Positions 19,683 through 32,116 of a stretch of 64,000 bases of DNA are shown here, in pieces. Position numbers and translations under genes: made by a program. The stretch is taken from assembly GCA_026075535.2 (NCBI GenBank), contig AP026541.1, positions 13,020,001 to 13,084,000 of the forward strand, written 5' to 3'. Under the pieces are notes generated by a model that was not told the DNA's origin, searched no databases, and saw nothing but the letters and a program-made list of their open reading frames with translations. This DNA is from Tricholoma matsutake (taxonomy: Eukaryota > Basidiomycota > Agaricomycetes > Agaricales > Tricholomataceae). Every line of letters starts with the position of its first letter. Within the stretch, counting starts at the first letter, position 1.

Positions 19683-20780
19683 ATGTCCGAACCTTCAACT
19701 TCTAATCCCGGTCCTAATCCTGTTCCCATACCAGCACTAGAGGCGAAAATTGATGCGCTCACAGCACAAATGTCACAATTAGTGTCAGTATTGGCAGCAT
19801 CACAGCCCAGACAAGTGGAAGTACAGCCAGAGACAATAGGAGAAAGAGATGATGAGATTGAGGAGATGGTGGAGTGGATATCACAGGAGGATGAGACAGC
19901 AGAGAAATCTGGAAATGGAAAAGTGCACTTACCTAAGTACGCGCCCCCGCAAATCTTTGACAGTACCATGGAAAATACAAAATCTTTCATCAGCTCTATA
20001 GTATTGTACATCCATGGGAGGAAGCCCGAGTTTCATACAGCTGAGTCTAGGATTATGTTTGCTCTCTCATACATTCAGGGGGGGAAAGCACAGTTCTGGA
20101 TAAACAAGGCTATTAATCAAATTGCCATGGGAAATAAACCATTTGCAACCTTCAAGGAATTTTTGGAGAGACTGGAGGCACAGTTTGGAGACCCTAATCC
20201 AAAGGCGACAGCCAATGCCAAATTAAAAACCATGTGCCAAGGTTCCCTAATGGCAGATGAATTTATTTTGCAGTTCAAAGCAGAAGCTTCACAAATGGAC
20301 ATGGGAGAAGCTGCATTGGTAGAGTTTTTGAAAGCAGGATTAAATCCCTCCTTATTCAAGTCTATCTACCAACTACCTTCTATGCCAGAGAAGTTGGATG
20401 AGTGGTATAATTGGGCAATGCGCCTTGACCGGCAATATTGGCAGGAACAGGCGGAGTCAAAGTTGATGTATGGAAGTAGTAAATTTGGAAAGTCATCTGG
20501 AGGAAAGTCCAAGAAAGGAGAGGCACCTCAGGTGCAAGCTCCAAGGGCACAGCCACCAGCCATGGCAGTGACACCTATAGTTACGGAGTCAGCAGCACCA
20601 GCAGAGGCAATGGACATTGATCAAGCAGGAAGATGAGCCCCACTTAAATGTTTTAACTGTGGGCAGTTAGGACACATTTCTAGGAATTTTAGGCAGAAAA
20701 GAAAGATTAGGGAAGCTACAATCGAGGAAGTGAAGCTGGAGGAAGGCAGGCAGAAGAATTTTGCTGAAGAGTCCCAGTGA
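19683..20780 (+). pseudogene. Element D Gag
   Basis: Starts MSEPSTSNPG at 19683. Contains a coiled-coil-like segment (about residues 20-60), and a Ty3 capsid domain (about 95-260) with FALSYIQGGKAQFW and FKEFLERLEAQFGDP. TGA at 20634-20636 interrupts the frame; after it comes the zinc knuckle CFNCGQLGHISRNF, whose last Cys has become Phe. The frame ends at TGA 20778-20780, about where the Pol frame (-1) opens. Confidence 0.85.
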
Positions 20781-22763
20781 AGGTTTCCCCATTGGTGACC
20801 CAGAATTGTTACAATGTATTAGTATCTGAGGAAACCCAGAGCAAATCAGAAAAGGAAATCGAGGAGGAGTATAACCATTTTGAATCATGTGACAAAAAGG
20901 AGTACAACTGTTGTCAATCACGTGACAATTTTCATGCATCATTTCCGAAAACCCCTAAATTCTTTATTCACTCTGCACGAATAGAACCTGAAATCACCTT
21001 GACTGTGGGATTGAAGACAGTGGACACGCATGCAGCTATTGATGTGGAAGCATTGCTTGATAGTGGTGCTACAGGATTATTTATTAATCGATCCTTAATT
21101 ACCAGAAATGGTATTAACACACGCAAGCTGGCGCAACCTATAATGGTGTACAATATTGATGGAACAGTCAATCGTGGAGGAACTATCAAGGAGGAGGTGA
21201 CTATGGTACTAAAGTATCAGGAGCATCAGGAGTGAGCCATATTCGAAGTGTGCGATCTTGGGAAAACCAATCTAATAATAGGATGTCCATGGTTATGGAA
21301 GCATAATCCTGAAATTGATTGGAAAACTGGGAAAGTACAAATGACTCGTTGTCCTAAGGAATGTAATGTGTATGGGAGGAAGATGAAGAAGGAAAAAAGG
21401 AAAAAGAAAGAGAAAGAACGTCCAAGAAAGTATTCTGTTACGATGGAGGAAGTGGAGGATGAGGAAATGCCAAATGGGGAAGTTCCGATCATGATCGAGA
21501 AAGAAGAGCAGAAGCAAACCTTTAGAACAATTCATGGAGGACAGTTGTGGGACAAGAATATCGTGAAGGTGGAGAAGCCAGTGGAGGAATGGGTGCCAAA
21601 AGTGAATCATGAACATCTGTCAGTGTTCCAGAAGAAGGAGTCTGAGTGAATGCTGGTGTGGAAGCCATGGGATCATGCGATTGAGATGAAGCCAGGGTTT
21701 GTGCCAAAGAAGTCGAAGGTATATCCATTATCTCCAATGGAACAAGAAGAAGTGGATGTGTTCCTGAAGGAGCAATTGCACAAAGGATACATACGACCTT
21801 CAAAATCACTGCAGACGTCACCAATATTCTTTGTGCCAAAGAAAGACCAAAGGAAGAGGATGTGTACAGATTATAGGTATTTGAATGAGTGGACAGTGAA
21901 GAACACGTACCCCCTGCCGTTGATCTCAGAAATAATTGACAAGGTGGGAAAAGCCAAGGTCTTTACAAAATTGGATTTACAATGGGGATACAACAATGTA
22001 TGAATAAAGAAAGGAGATGAGTGGAAGGCAGCATTTGCCATGCGTTGAGGATCCTTCGAGATGCTTGTCATGTTTTTTGGGATGACTAATAGTCCCCCAA
22101 CCTTTCAAAATATGATGAACAACATTTTCAAGGATGTAATAGACAAAGGCATGGTAATAATATTTATTGACGACATTCTGATATTCACAGAGGATGAAGA
22201 GAATCATGAGGCGATAGTGCAGGAGGTGCTACGGAGGTTGGCAGAGAATGATCTATTTTTGAAACCAGAGAAGTGTGTGTTTGGGGCAAGTGAGATTGAG
22301 TTCCTAGGATTATTGATCGGCCCTGACAGGATCAAAATGGATCCGATCAAGGTACAGGGAATCACAGATTGGCCTGTGCCCTCCCGTGTCAAGGAGGTTC
22401 AAGCCTTCTTGGGACTCACAAATTATTATCGTCACTTTGTGCACAATTTTTCTAAAATTGCCGCACCCTTACATAACCTTACGCAAAAGGGAGTAGTATG
22501 GAGGTGGGGAGAGCAGCAGCAGACAGTGTTTGAGGAGTTGAAGAGGAAGTTTGTGGAGGGACCAATATTAGCCCCAGTAGATTTCACACGCCCTTTGCGA
22601 GTGGAATCCGATGCATCTGATTTTGCTACTGGAGCGGTATTATCAATGCTGTGTGAAGATGACAAATGGCATCCTTGTGCATATCTGTCCTGAGGGTTGA
22701 ATGATGTGGAGAGGAATTATGATGTGCATGACAAAGAGATGTTGGTAGTGTTGCCATGGCTCA
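20777..22763 (+). pseudogene. Element D Pol: protease, reverse transcriptase, partial RNase H
   Basis: A single frame interrupted by TGA at 21233, 21647, 22001, 22046 and 22691. Protease LLDSGATGLF (about 21050), a highly charged Lys/Glu linker, reverse transcriptase with [32 protein letters not shown] and the catalytic FIDDILIF (about 22165), then RNase H starting FTRPLRVESDASDFATGAVL. Homology ends after DKEMLVV near 22752. Integrase and the rest of RNase H are absent, so this copy could only move with help. Confidence 0.9.
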
Positions 22764-22848
22764 GCTGCATTTTTTTGCTACTTTGGGAAATAAATTAGCT
22801 AAAATTCTGAAAATATTTGAGGACCTAGATCACATGATAAGCCAAGGG

Positions 22849-22989
22849 GTCCTCTGCCAACTCTAAACAATCCGACCACCAGTTCCCACATTATGTAACC
22901 AACTTAAAATGTGGCTTAGCAAGCCACCATCCAAGCCGCTTAAATAACATGGGAACTGGTGGTCAGATCCCTTAGAGTTGGCAGAGGAC
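22849..22989. mobile_element. Small inverted-repeat element inside D (141 bp)
   Basis: Arms begin GTCCTCTGCCAACTCTAA and extend about 46 bp, continuing GACCACCAGTTCCCA after a 7-bp mismatch block. The loop contains a second hairpin, GTGGCTTAGCAAGCCAC. No clear duplication at the ends. It marks the region replacing integrase. Confidence 0.6.
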
Positions 22990-23128
22990 TGTAGTGAGTC
23001 GGGGGAGGTGTAGCTTAGCTCAATGATCCACAATGATACAACTAATGTATATTATGGGGGGTGAACAGTTTACCAAAATTTCACAGAAGGGACAGACATA
23101 ATATTTTCTCGCCTGGAAGTCGAGTCAT

Positions 23129-23141
23129 AAAAGGGGGGTAA
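23129..23141 (+). promoter_or_regulatory. Element D polypurine tract
   Basis: AAAAGGGGGGTAA directly before the 3' LTR. Confidence 0.75.
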
Positions 23142-23541
23142 TGTTAGGAAACCACCCCATTACCTAATAAAATTTCATTTTTATTTTATTATGTCGAATT
23201 ACGCTACATGACACCAAATGATGCTACACTTTGATAGCATGAGAATTTTATTTTGCACACATCAATATGTACGCGCATGTATGAGTGTGTCGGTAACAAC
23301 AATGTACAATATGTAACATAGTATATAAACCCTAAATATATGCCTAGGGGACCCCAGTTGTGTTCTCTTAGGTATTCCACCTACATTTTCAGTGTGAAAG
23401 GCCTTTCTCAACCAACTCATCTATTAATAACCCCTTGCATCAAAACCATCAGTTCCCCGATCACACACATGGATCCCGCCCCCTTCTGGTAGAGAGAACC
23501 CACACAGTCTTAGCTAGCAGATAGTGGGTGTCACCCTAACA
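23142..23541 (+). repeat. Element D 3' LTR (400 bp)
   Basis: See 18816-19194. It abuts the truncated end of the Ndc10-like pseudogene. Confidence 0.9.
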
Positions 23542-25230
23542 ATATTGAATGGAGGGTAACTGAATAAGGCACAGCCTGGGTACTTTAATGACAGACAGGC
23601 TGCATCCTGTAAGATGATGTGGCAGAGATGTGAGAGAACCTCAAGGAATGACAATAGGGTGTTACCAGCAGCTGCAGTTCCCATGGCATCCTGATGAGCT
23701 TTGAGAGCCTTCTGTTCATCTTCTACCCATGGGAAAATTGAAGAGACAAGCTCATCTGGTGGTTCTGCCAGTAACACTGCTATCAGAGGAATGTTGCAGT
23801 GCCCAAAGAGTGTGATGCACCAGGAATATCTCATGCAACAAAATAGGACTCTTGCTTCTGTCCATTGAATGAAGCAGTGGCGACCATCACATCCATGGGA
23901 AGTGTGTGAAGCATTTGCCAAAAGAACCTGAAGTACTCCAGTTTCCAAGGGTTCTTGTGTCATCCTGGGTAGCACTGTGTTCGCAAGTTGTCATAGCAGT
24001 GAAAGGTTGGCCAGCATGTGTAGTTTTGCTGATCAATATGTCATTCCAAGCATGCATCAAAGCAATGTGCTTGCGATGGTCTGTGATTATGATGATTTGA
24101 AGGTCAAGAAGAGCAAAGCAGTATTAGTGACTTACTTTGGTAGGTCATCTCTTTGTCATCACCTCCCAAACCTGGGAATAACAGAATCTTGTACCATGAC
24201 TGGTTACCAATTTCACCTGAAAAGTTTGGAGGGAGATTGCCAAGGACATGGAAATGGCTGAAGAGATAGAATCCAAGTGCTCCAACGCAACAGAGCTCCA
24301 GAAGTCAATGGCGAAAGGCTGCTTGTTGATCAAGCCATCCAGTTTTGTTGGTCTTGCCCTGATTTGAGAGAAAAACAAGAGCCTCGAGGATTACAATATT
24401 AGGATATGTTGTACACATACAAAATGAGACAACAAAACATACCATGACCTTAGCACCAAGACCCAAGTCAAGCATTGGCACATCACATACTGCAAGATCT
24501 GACAGCAGCAGTGATTGAATGTTGTTGCCACGAAATGCCGATGAGGTCAAGACCAGAAGCATACACCTGTCACATAAAGCAGTGTGAACTTGAAGTTTGA
24601 TTCCATGGCTGGACTGCAGAAACCAAGATGACCCTCGGATGAGCTCATCTTCTGTGTATGTATCTGTAGCATATCAGAGTCAGAATGCAGATCATCGGTT
24701 AAGACTGAGTGTAAGGCATACCAGACAATGCTCCAGTTGCTTTGAGCTTTTGAGCCTCAGCAACTCGCTCGGGTTCCTTTTCCTATGTGGTGGACTCCAA
24801 GGTGGTGATGCAGCTGTCATCACAAAGCGGGACCCTTGAAGCTGGGCACTGCTTGTAATCTTCTCGGTGCTGATTGTTGTAATGCCAGTATTCAAGTGCA
24901 CTGATACACTGTTTAATTGCTTCTACCCCTAATCGAGTACCAGGCAGATCTTGACCATCTGATGTATGCTAGCAAACACAAACATCAGGGGCCGAAGGAG
25001 AGAGCTGAGATCAAAAAGGCCTTTACCTTCAGTTGCTTGGTTTCATAATCCAGGAAAGTAATGGCCTTGACAGTGGTGATGGGATGAGGAGGGAGGACTT
25101 TCCAAGTTGAATCTTCAGCAAGGCAGCGAGCTTGGTCATTCTCAGTGAACTTCTCATAGTTTTGAAGGTGTCACAAGTATGCAAAATCTGTTCTTTTGCC
25201 AGAACAAACCTCCTGTTGGATTGCAAGGCA
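23542..25230 (-). pseudogene. Ndc10/Crypton-like tyrosine-recombinase-family protein, degraded
   Basis: Minus-strand exons. Near 25200-25030: a segment reading HLQNYEKFTENDQ and FLDYETKQLK. Near 24980-24780: TRLGVEAIKQCISALEYW then YKQCPASRVPL. Near 24560-24440: LTSSAFRGNNIQSLLLSDL, then an intron (GTATGT.., about 24377-24440) and NQGKTNKTGWLDQQAAFRH. Later VGALGFYLFSHFHVLGNLPP and, at 23720-23550, SSIFPWVEDEQKAL and ILQDAACLSLKYPGCALFSYP. This order is that of fungal Ndc10-domain proteins, which derive from Crypton tyrosine recombinases. TGA after AFRH and a TAG near 24785 break it; it ends at the D LTR. Confidence 0.62.
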
Positions 25231-26051
25231 CCCAGTGTGAGTCTCTTGTTCCATAATTGCTAGCGATAACTCTATTCGGGTCCTATTGTTGTCAGAGAGT
25301 TGGCACTACTGCACTGTCCACACTGTCTATTTGTGAATCCTGAAATGCATATAGCTGAACACTGGGTGCCTGAGTACCAGTGGTTCTTGTCCAAGTTGGC
25401 AGTGCATCCTGGAGTGCATCTAAAGGTGCTAAAGTGCTGAAATCCTAAAGCTCTGGATCAAAACCATTGGTTTGTCATATTTTTGATGCCAGTGGAGAAG
25501 GTGGATTGCTGGTTATGGTGTCAAAGCAGTGCTTTTCAGGGGATTGGAGTGGGATTGCCTGCAAGTGCTCAACAGATATCTCTGCAATGTTCATGAGTGC
25601 AAGAGTGAGAGGTCATGGAGTTAACATAAAAGAATTTGAACATGCCATCAAAATGCTTGAGGGGGTGGACACTGAACAATGGGTGACTGAGAGACTGAGG
25701 GCAACCAAGTTCAGAAGTTGCTTAGTTCCAACACTTACTAGACTCGGATCACAGAGTATGTTGGCATTTGTGCAAACTTTGTAAAGAAGCAGAATAAACT
25801 GTATTTCTGTAGAGTAATATAGTTACAGAAATACAAGCTGTGCCAGTGTGGATGCAAACGATGAGTTAAAGTATAAAGTAGGATGAGGCAGCGCTGCTGC
25901 CGTGCCTCATCCATGCCAAGAATAGAATATCCATTGTTGCCTCAATAGCTCTTTTGTCTGCCTCTGTAGCCAAATCAAGCATGTATGTGGGGTTACCAGG
26001 TATTGAATCGGTTATGTGACCTGGGGGTAACTGCCGCTAATAATAATTATC
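25231..26051. other. No secure gene
   Basis: Probably the upstream end of the Ndc10-like pseudogene on the minus strand, but no motif is recognisable. The plus-strand frame 25467-25784 has no domain or splice context and is not annotated as a gene. Confidence 0.4.
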
Positions 26052-26232
26052 TTAGGGTCTGTTCAGGAACAGAATATGGTGAGAATATGATATTTTGATG
26101 CCATATTATTTCCTTTGTAAGTAAAGGCAAAGTTCATCACAATTTAGGTCAGCTTGTGACTTGATGTGACACATCGATCTGCATCAATTTTCACATCAGT
26201 CAAGATTGGTGGGTTGACTGTCAGCAGATGAC

Positions 26233-26926
26233 TGTCACAATCTGTTCCTTGTCTGCTTGGAACCCACAACCTTCTGATCTTTTCCACACTTCTAACCTGA
26301 CTCCTTCCACCTTTGTTCCGGGCCCCTTGCACTGCCACACTGCTGTGCACCAGGCCGCCTTGTACAGCAATCATGGCTGCCATCCAAGGCTGCCATCTAG
26401 TTTTGCAAATTCGACTACAAATTCCTGTGTGGCCTCTGCTAGGCAATTTATCTATGCAGTTGAGACACTGCTGCAGTTTCCATTTCCATTCCGCTCTTAT
26501 TCCGGACTTTAGTATTTAAGCTTAGTTAGTTTCACCTTGTATTCCTCAGTTCATATATCGACATAGACTCAACTCTAACTTGTCAATCCAAATCTCCTTT
26601 TACTCCTACCTCCATTCCCTAAGAGTCTGAATTTAATTTTGACTCAACCTCTAGTCTCCCCTTGAAGTTCTAGTCTCATCTGAACTTAACCCAAGTCCTT
26701 CTGTACTCCCTCCTGCATTTACCCACAACTTTCCGCTTCCTCTTCTAAACCTTCATCTTGAAATTAGGACACCAGACAAGGTGAAGGGCGCAGCTTCTTA
26801 TAAGCTGAAGCCAAGTCCTTTCTGTTACCCCTCCACCTAATCCGCTATGACCCGACAACCTCCTGCTTCCAACACCTGCCGGGTCCGACCAGATTCCGAC
26901 GAGCCCTCTCAAATCAGTTCTTAACA
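26233..26926 (+). repeat. Chromovirus A 5' LTR (694 bp)
   Basis: Same length as 32447-33140 and homologous to the B LTRs at 53539 and 60523. Confidence 0.95.
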
Positions 26927-26963
26927 GTATATACAAACTCACACTTCACTTGTCTCTTCTCCT

Positions 26964-28343
26964 ATGACCCCAACCGAAACTCACCAGTGCACAACCAGAA
27001 ACTCTCAGCATGCCGGTACCATTCCAGGGATCTCTGCAATTCAGCGATCCACACTTCCTAGCCCATGACCTGCCTCAACATTCACAGTATCTTCCAGACC
27101 TTCCAACATTTTCTGACAAACTGGCTTTGGAGCCCCATCAATCAGTGCAAACCTCATGTCTACTCAAGCTCAACAATCTTCAATGAATCTGGAAGAACCT
27201 GGACCCACGACTCCCCTTGAGTATGTAGGGGGCATCAACCAGCCTGAACCCTATGGGTTGGAAGATCGTGGTCTAGAGGATGGACCTCCTGGTGGACCTG
27301 ACAACCCTAGTGGTCCAGACAGCCCTGGGGGTGACCCCAATCCCAATGATCCTGAAGATCAACCTCCCATGGGGGGAAACCCTGATCCAGGGGATAGGTT
27401 CATAGATGTTCTTTACAACCTCTTGGAGAGTATCCACACCCTCCAACAAAATAACACACCCAAGACCAAAAAAATCCAAGTTTGCGACCCCGACACCTTC
27501 GATGGATCCAACCCAAATAAACCTAGAGACTTCCTAGTCTCATGTAACCTTCATTTCTGCGACTGTCCACACATATTTTCTTCTGATGAGAAAAAGATCA
27601 TATTTATCCTTTCTTATCTCAAAGGATCAGCCCTCAGTTGGTTTGAGCCTGGTCTTAATGACCCGACTGATTCCACACACTGGATGTGGGATTATGAGGC
27701 TTTCCTCGCTGAGCTAGAAAGCAACTTTGGCCCACACGACCCAGTCGGGGATGTGGAAAAAGCTCTTTCTGACTTAGCTATGAAGAAAGGTGGTTGCATC
27801 ACAAAGTATAACGTTGACTTCTGGGAGTTAGCTTCTAGGGTCAACTGGAATGAGGCAGCCCTATGTGACCACTATTTCCGTGGTCTACCGCTCTGACTTT
27901 GAATAGAAGTCCTTCGGGGAGGTAAACCCAACACCCTTGCAGGACTGCGCTTGAAAGTGCAGGACTTTGACGATATCTACTGGATGCAGGAAGATGAAAC
28001 CTGGTTTGAAACTAAGAATTCCGGGAATTCTTCTAACCCTGTCAAGAAGGACACCCCCAAAAGCTCCTACCAGTCCACCAATCAATCCTCGTCAAGCTCT
28101 CCTTGGAGAAGCTCCTCCAACCAGCAGTCCTCCATGACAAAGAACACTTCCAAGTCGTCCATCTCTGATAAGTTGGGGAAGAATGGCAAACTTACTGTGG
28201 ATGAACGAGAATGTCACATGCGGGAAAGACTTTGCCTCTACTGCGGTGAAGAAGGGCACGTAGCAGGAAACTGCCTGAAATCTAAAGCCGCAAAAGCCCA
28301 TGCATCCGCTGTGATTCCCGATTCTGCAGACTCGGAAAAATAG
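26964..28343 (+). pseudogene. Chromovirus A Gag
   Basis: True start is the ATG at 26964 (MTPTETHQ), shared with copy B. TGA at 27066 and 27114 match CGA arginine codons in B; TGA at 27894 and 27900 match CGG and CGC in B. It has a Pro/Gly-rich acidic N-terminal region, a Ty3 capsid domain with FILSYLKGSALSWFEPGL, and one zinc knuckle CLYCGEEGHVAGNC (C-x2-C-x4-H-x4-C). The stop TAG at 28341-28343 is shared with B and is probably the genuine gag terminus. Confidence 0.9.
28331..28343 (+). promoter_or_regulatory. Candidate -1 frameshift site at the gag stop
   Basis: The sequence CTCGGAAAAATAG holds a GGAAAAA run ending at the TAG; pol is open in the -1 frame across it (..GKIVRNPQD..). Copy B has TTGGAAAAATAG at 55634-55645 with the same frames. 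Slippage of Lys-tRNA on A-AAA while the stop sits in the A site would join Gag to Pol. Confidence 0.5.
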
Positions 28344-31300
28344 TCCGCAACCCTCAGGATACAGCCATTGGGGCTGGGGGTTGCATTGACCTTACCCATT
28401 TGGCTGCCTATGTTCGTCTCAATGCATCCGCTCTTTCCGACCCTGACTTGCTAATCACCCTCTTATCTATTCCTGACCTTTCTGCCCCTGTCTGAACCCT
28501 CATTGATTCTGGTTCATCCCATTGCTTCCTCAACTCCTCCTTCGTGTTGAACAATGAACTCAGCACAACCTCCATTAAACCGATCGGTTTATGACTCTTC
28601 GATGGATCTTGCAACTCCACCATAACTCAAGTCATCCAACTTCCAGTCACCTTTCCTACCGGTGAAATGTTCAATCTGTCATTTTATGTAACCTCGCTAG
28701 ACTCTTCCTGTTCCACAGTACTTGGTCATAACTGGCTGAAGCAATACAATCTGTTGATTGACTGGTCTTCAAGCCAAATCACTTTCCACTCTGCTGATCA
28801 TAGAGGTTCAGCACCCCAGACATCACCCTTGTCCCTGAACCTTCCAGTAGAAATCCTTGAATCCTCTGCATTTTCTGAACCCCCCATTCCTCCTAAGTCT
28901 ACACCTCCTGACATCTCTTTCATCAATGCTGCTGCTTATGCACATGCCAGCAAACTCCCTGGGGCAGTAGCTTTCCAGATGACCTTCACTCCAGAAGGGC
29001 TATCCGCCCACTCTACCCAATCTTCACCCCCACCGGATTTATCCGACATTCCCGCCAATTATCATGAATTTGCCGATGTCTTTAATAAGAATAAGGCAGA
29101 CACCCTTCCTCCACATCGTCCTTACAACCTCAAGATAGAGATGGAAGATAATGCTCCCCCTCCTCTGGGTCGCATGTACTCCCTCTCTCCTCTGAATTAG
29201 AAGCCTTATGAGTCTTCATTGACGAAAACATCTGCTCAGGCTTCATCCGGCCTTCTAAGTCTCCACATGGAGCTCCCATACTCTTCATCAAGAAGAAGGA
29301 CAGTAGCCTCCAACTTTGTGTCGACTACTGAGGACTCAATTGTCTTATGAAGAAAGACTGTTATCCCCTTCCTCTCATTTCCGACCTCCTCCTCGACTCT
29401 CCCCGAAAAGCCCACTTGTTCACCAAGATAGACTTGCAGCACACTTATCACCTAGTCTGCATCACGGACAGTGATGAATGGAAAACTACTTTCCACACCC
29501 ACTGCGGATCCTTCGAGTGGCTGGTAGTTCCCTTTGGACTCACTAATGCACCCGCAGCGTTCCAGTGTTTTATGAACAACATCTTCAGCGACATGCTGGA
29601 TGTTTGTGTCATCGTGTACCTCGACAACATCCTGATCTATTCAGATGACAAGTCCTGACACAGGACTCACATTAAAGAAGTCCTCTGCCATCTCCAGAAA
29701 AACAGGCTTTACACCTCCCCACAGAAATATGAGTTCCACAAAGACACCGATGAATATTTAGGTTTCATCCTTTCACCAGATGGACTTCAGATGTCCAAGG
29801 ATAAAGTCAAAACCATGCTCGACTGGCCTGAGCCTAGGAAAGTTAAGGACATCCAAGCCTTCTTAGGCTTCTGCAATCTTTACCACCATTTCATTAACAG
29901 CTATTCAGACATTGTCATCCCACTCACCTGCTTGATGCGGAAATCCGCAGCTTGGGACTTCAGCAAGAAGTGCCGCAATGCCTTTGAAAGGCTCAAACAA
30001 GAATTCACCCATGCACCCATCTTAACCCAATGGGTACCCAACTCACAGATGGTACTCGAAACTGACGCTTCCGACTATGCCCTAGCAGCTATCCTTTCGG
30101 TTTACACTATGGATGGAGAAATCCATCTGGTTGCTTTCCACTCTGGCTCCTTTAATCCTGCTGAACTAAATTATGACACCCATGACAAAGAACTCCTGGC
30201 TATCTTTGAAGCTTTCAAACACTGGCAGCAATATTTTGAGGGTTCCGCAAACCCAGTGGATGTGGTCACTGATCACAAAAATCTTGAGTACTTCAGCACT
30301 ACTAAATTGCTCACCCACCGCCAGGCCCATTGGTCTGAATACCTTTCCCAGTTCAACCTAGTCATCCATTTCCACCCTGGAAAATTAGGAGCCAAGCCAG
30401 ATGCGCTCACTAGACGTTGGGACGTCTACCGCAAAGGGGGAAATAGTGACTTTGCCTCTGTAAACCCAACCAACTTCCGACCTGTATTCACACAGGAACA
30501 ACTCACCTCTTCCCTCCATGCCACTTATCTCACCACACCCATCCTCCGACAAGCAGTAATCATGGATGTTGAGAAACTCCACAACGACATCTGCACCTCT
30601 CTTCCCCTTGACCCTATATCTTCTGCTCATCTCCTGACACCTGTTGACCCCAACTGGACCATAGATGAGGCAGGACTTCTCCACCACTTCAACCAGATTT
30701 ATGTTCCGGATGTCGCAGATCTCCACCTCAAAGTCCTTCAATACAAACATGATCATATCCTCTCTGGCAACTTCGGACAAAACAAAACCCAGCAGCTTGT
30801 CCACCGGGAATACGTCTGGCCAAACCTCTGCACCTTTGTCCAGGAATTCTGCAAATCCTGTACAACTTGCAAGCAATCCAAATCACCTCGACACAAGCCC
30901 TATGGGTTCCTGAAGCAACTTCCAGTTCCAGAATGGCCTTGGAATTCCATCTCCATGGATTTCATTGAACAACTATCTGACTCTGCTGGTCACACTGCTA
31001 TCCTGGTCATCGTTGACCAGCTCACCAAACAAGGCATCTTCATTCCAACTGTCAACAAAATCACAGTCCAAGAACTAGCCAACCTATTCATCCTCCACGT
31101 CTTCTCCAAGCATGGCGTTCCATCACATGTCACTTGTGACCGGGGATCCGAATTCGTCTCTCATTTTTTCTGCTCTGTTGGAAGAGCACTTGATATGCGG
31201 ATCCACTTCACTTCCGGTTATCATCCGCAAGGTGATGGTCAGACAGAACGACTTAACCAGACCTTGGAACAGTACCTCCAGATCTTCTGTAACTATCAGC

Positions 31301-32032
31301 AAGATGACTGGTCTCACCTCCTTCCCTTAGGTGAATTTGCCTACAACAATGCGCCTGCCGCCTCTACAGGCATATCCCCTTTCTTTGCCAACAAGGGCTA
31401 TCACCCAAACATTTCCGTCTTTCCAGAACGCAACTTAGCCTCTCAACATGCCCGAGAGTTCATCGTCGATTTAGATGACCTTCACCAGGAACTTCGGAAA
31501 CAACTTGTGGCCACTCAAGAATGTTATCAAGGTCCTGCAGATAAACATCGGGCACTCGCACCTGACTTCAACATTGGTGATTTCGCTTATGTCACTGAGG
31601 AAAATATCCACACCACCCATCCCTCCGAGAAACTCTCCAAAAAGAACCATGGTCCTTTTGAAATCATCGCCCGCCCAGGCACTCACTCAGTCACCCTGCG
31701 GCTCCCGGACCACATGCAGGCCATTCACCTGGTCTTCCATGTCTCTCAACTAGGAAAAACACTCTCCAAACACCATTCTGAATCGGACACAACCTCCACC
31801 TCCTCCCATCACTATCGATGACGAGCTTGAATACAAGATAGCTGAAGTTCTCAACTCCAAGGTCGATAATTGATGCCGGTGCAAGATTCTCTACCTTGTC
31901 CAATGGGAAGGCTACCAGGGAACCGATGAGGAAACCTCCTGGCTACCCGCTATGGAACTCGACCATGCCCAAGAACTCCTTACAGATTTCCACACCCGCT
32001 ACCCGCAGAAACCCGGTCCATTACCCACTTAA
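28344..32032 (+). pseudogene. Chromovirus A Pol
   Basis: Frame opens just upstream of the gag stop. Protease LIDSGSSHCF (near 28505), reverse transcriptase [13 protein letters not shown] and [14 protein letters not shown], with YLDN at the active site instead of YLDD (near 29620), RNase H LETDASDYALAAIL, a zinc-binding H2C2 integrase domain ending CKSCTTCKQSK, catalytic integrase with SMDFIEQL, CDRGSEF and GDGQTERLNQ, and a C-terminal chromodomain (about 31815-31990: YLVQWEGYQGTDEETSWLP). Stops include TGA at 28493 and 28592 (CGA-type sites), a 1-bp deletion near 29195 and another shift near 31790. The long intact stretch is 29791-31821. Confidence 0.93.
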
Positions 32033-32116
32033 GTCTATTCTAATACTCATTCGCTCAGTCAAGAACTTAGAAACAGAAAAAATAAAATTTGTTTTTTTAT
32101 GGATCCAACCAGATCC

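Larger units (their letters stand above)
18816..23541 (+). mobile_element. Ty3 element D: LTR element lacking integrase
   Basis: LTRs at 18816-19194 and 23142-23541 start TGTTAGGAAACC and end CCTAACA; a purine tract AAAAGGGGGGTAA precedes the 3' LTR. Gag and a Pol up to RNase H are present; from about 22760 the Pol sequence stops and unrelated DNA with a small inverted-repeat element fills the space to the purine tract, so integrase is deleted. Flanks ATCAG and ATATT do not match, so no target duplication remains. All in-frame stops in Pol are TGA. Confidence 0.88.

Noticed and set aside
19683..22763. TGA might be a sense codon (altered genetic code) because so many genes are broken only by TGA
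   Set aside because: Sister copy B has arginine codons where A has TGA, Pol frames also contain true TAG/TAA damage, and the intact gene at 9756 and the kinase-like gene use no internal TGA. CpG decay explains it.
29236..29451. Minus-strand frames inside Gag, Pol and LTRs of A, B, C and D
   Set aside because: They are shadows of the sense coding regions. Only the frame between Pol and the 3' LTR lies outside other coding sequence and keeps its start in two copies.
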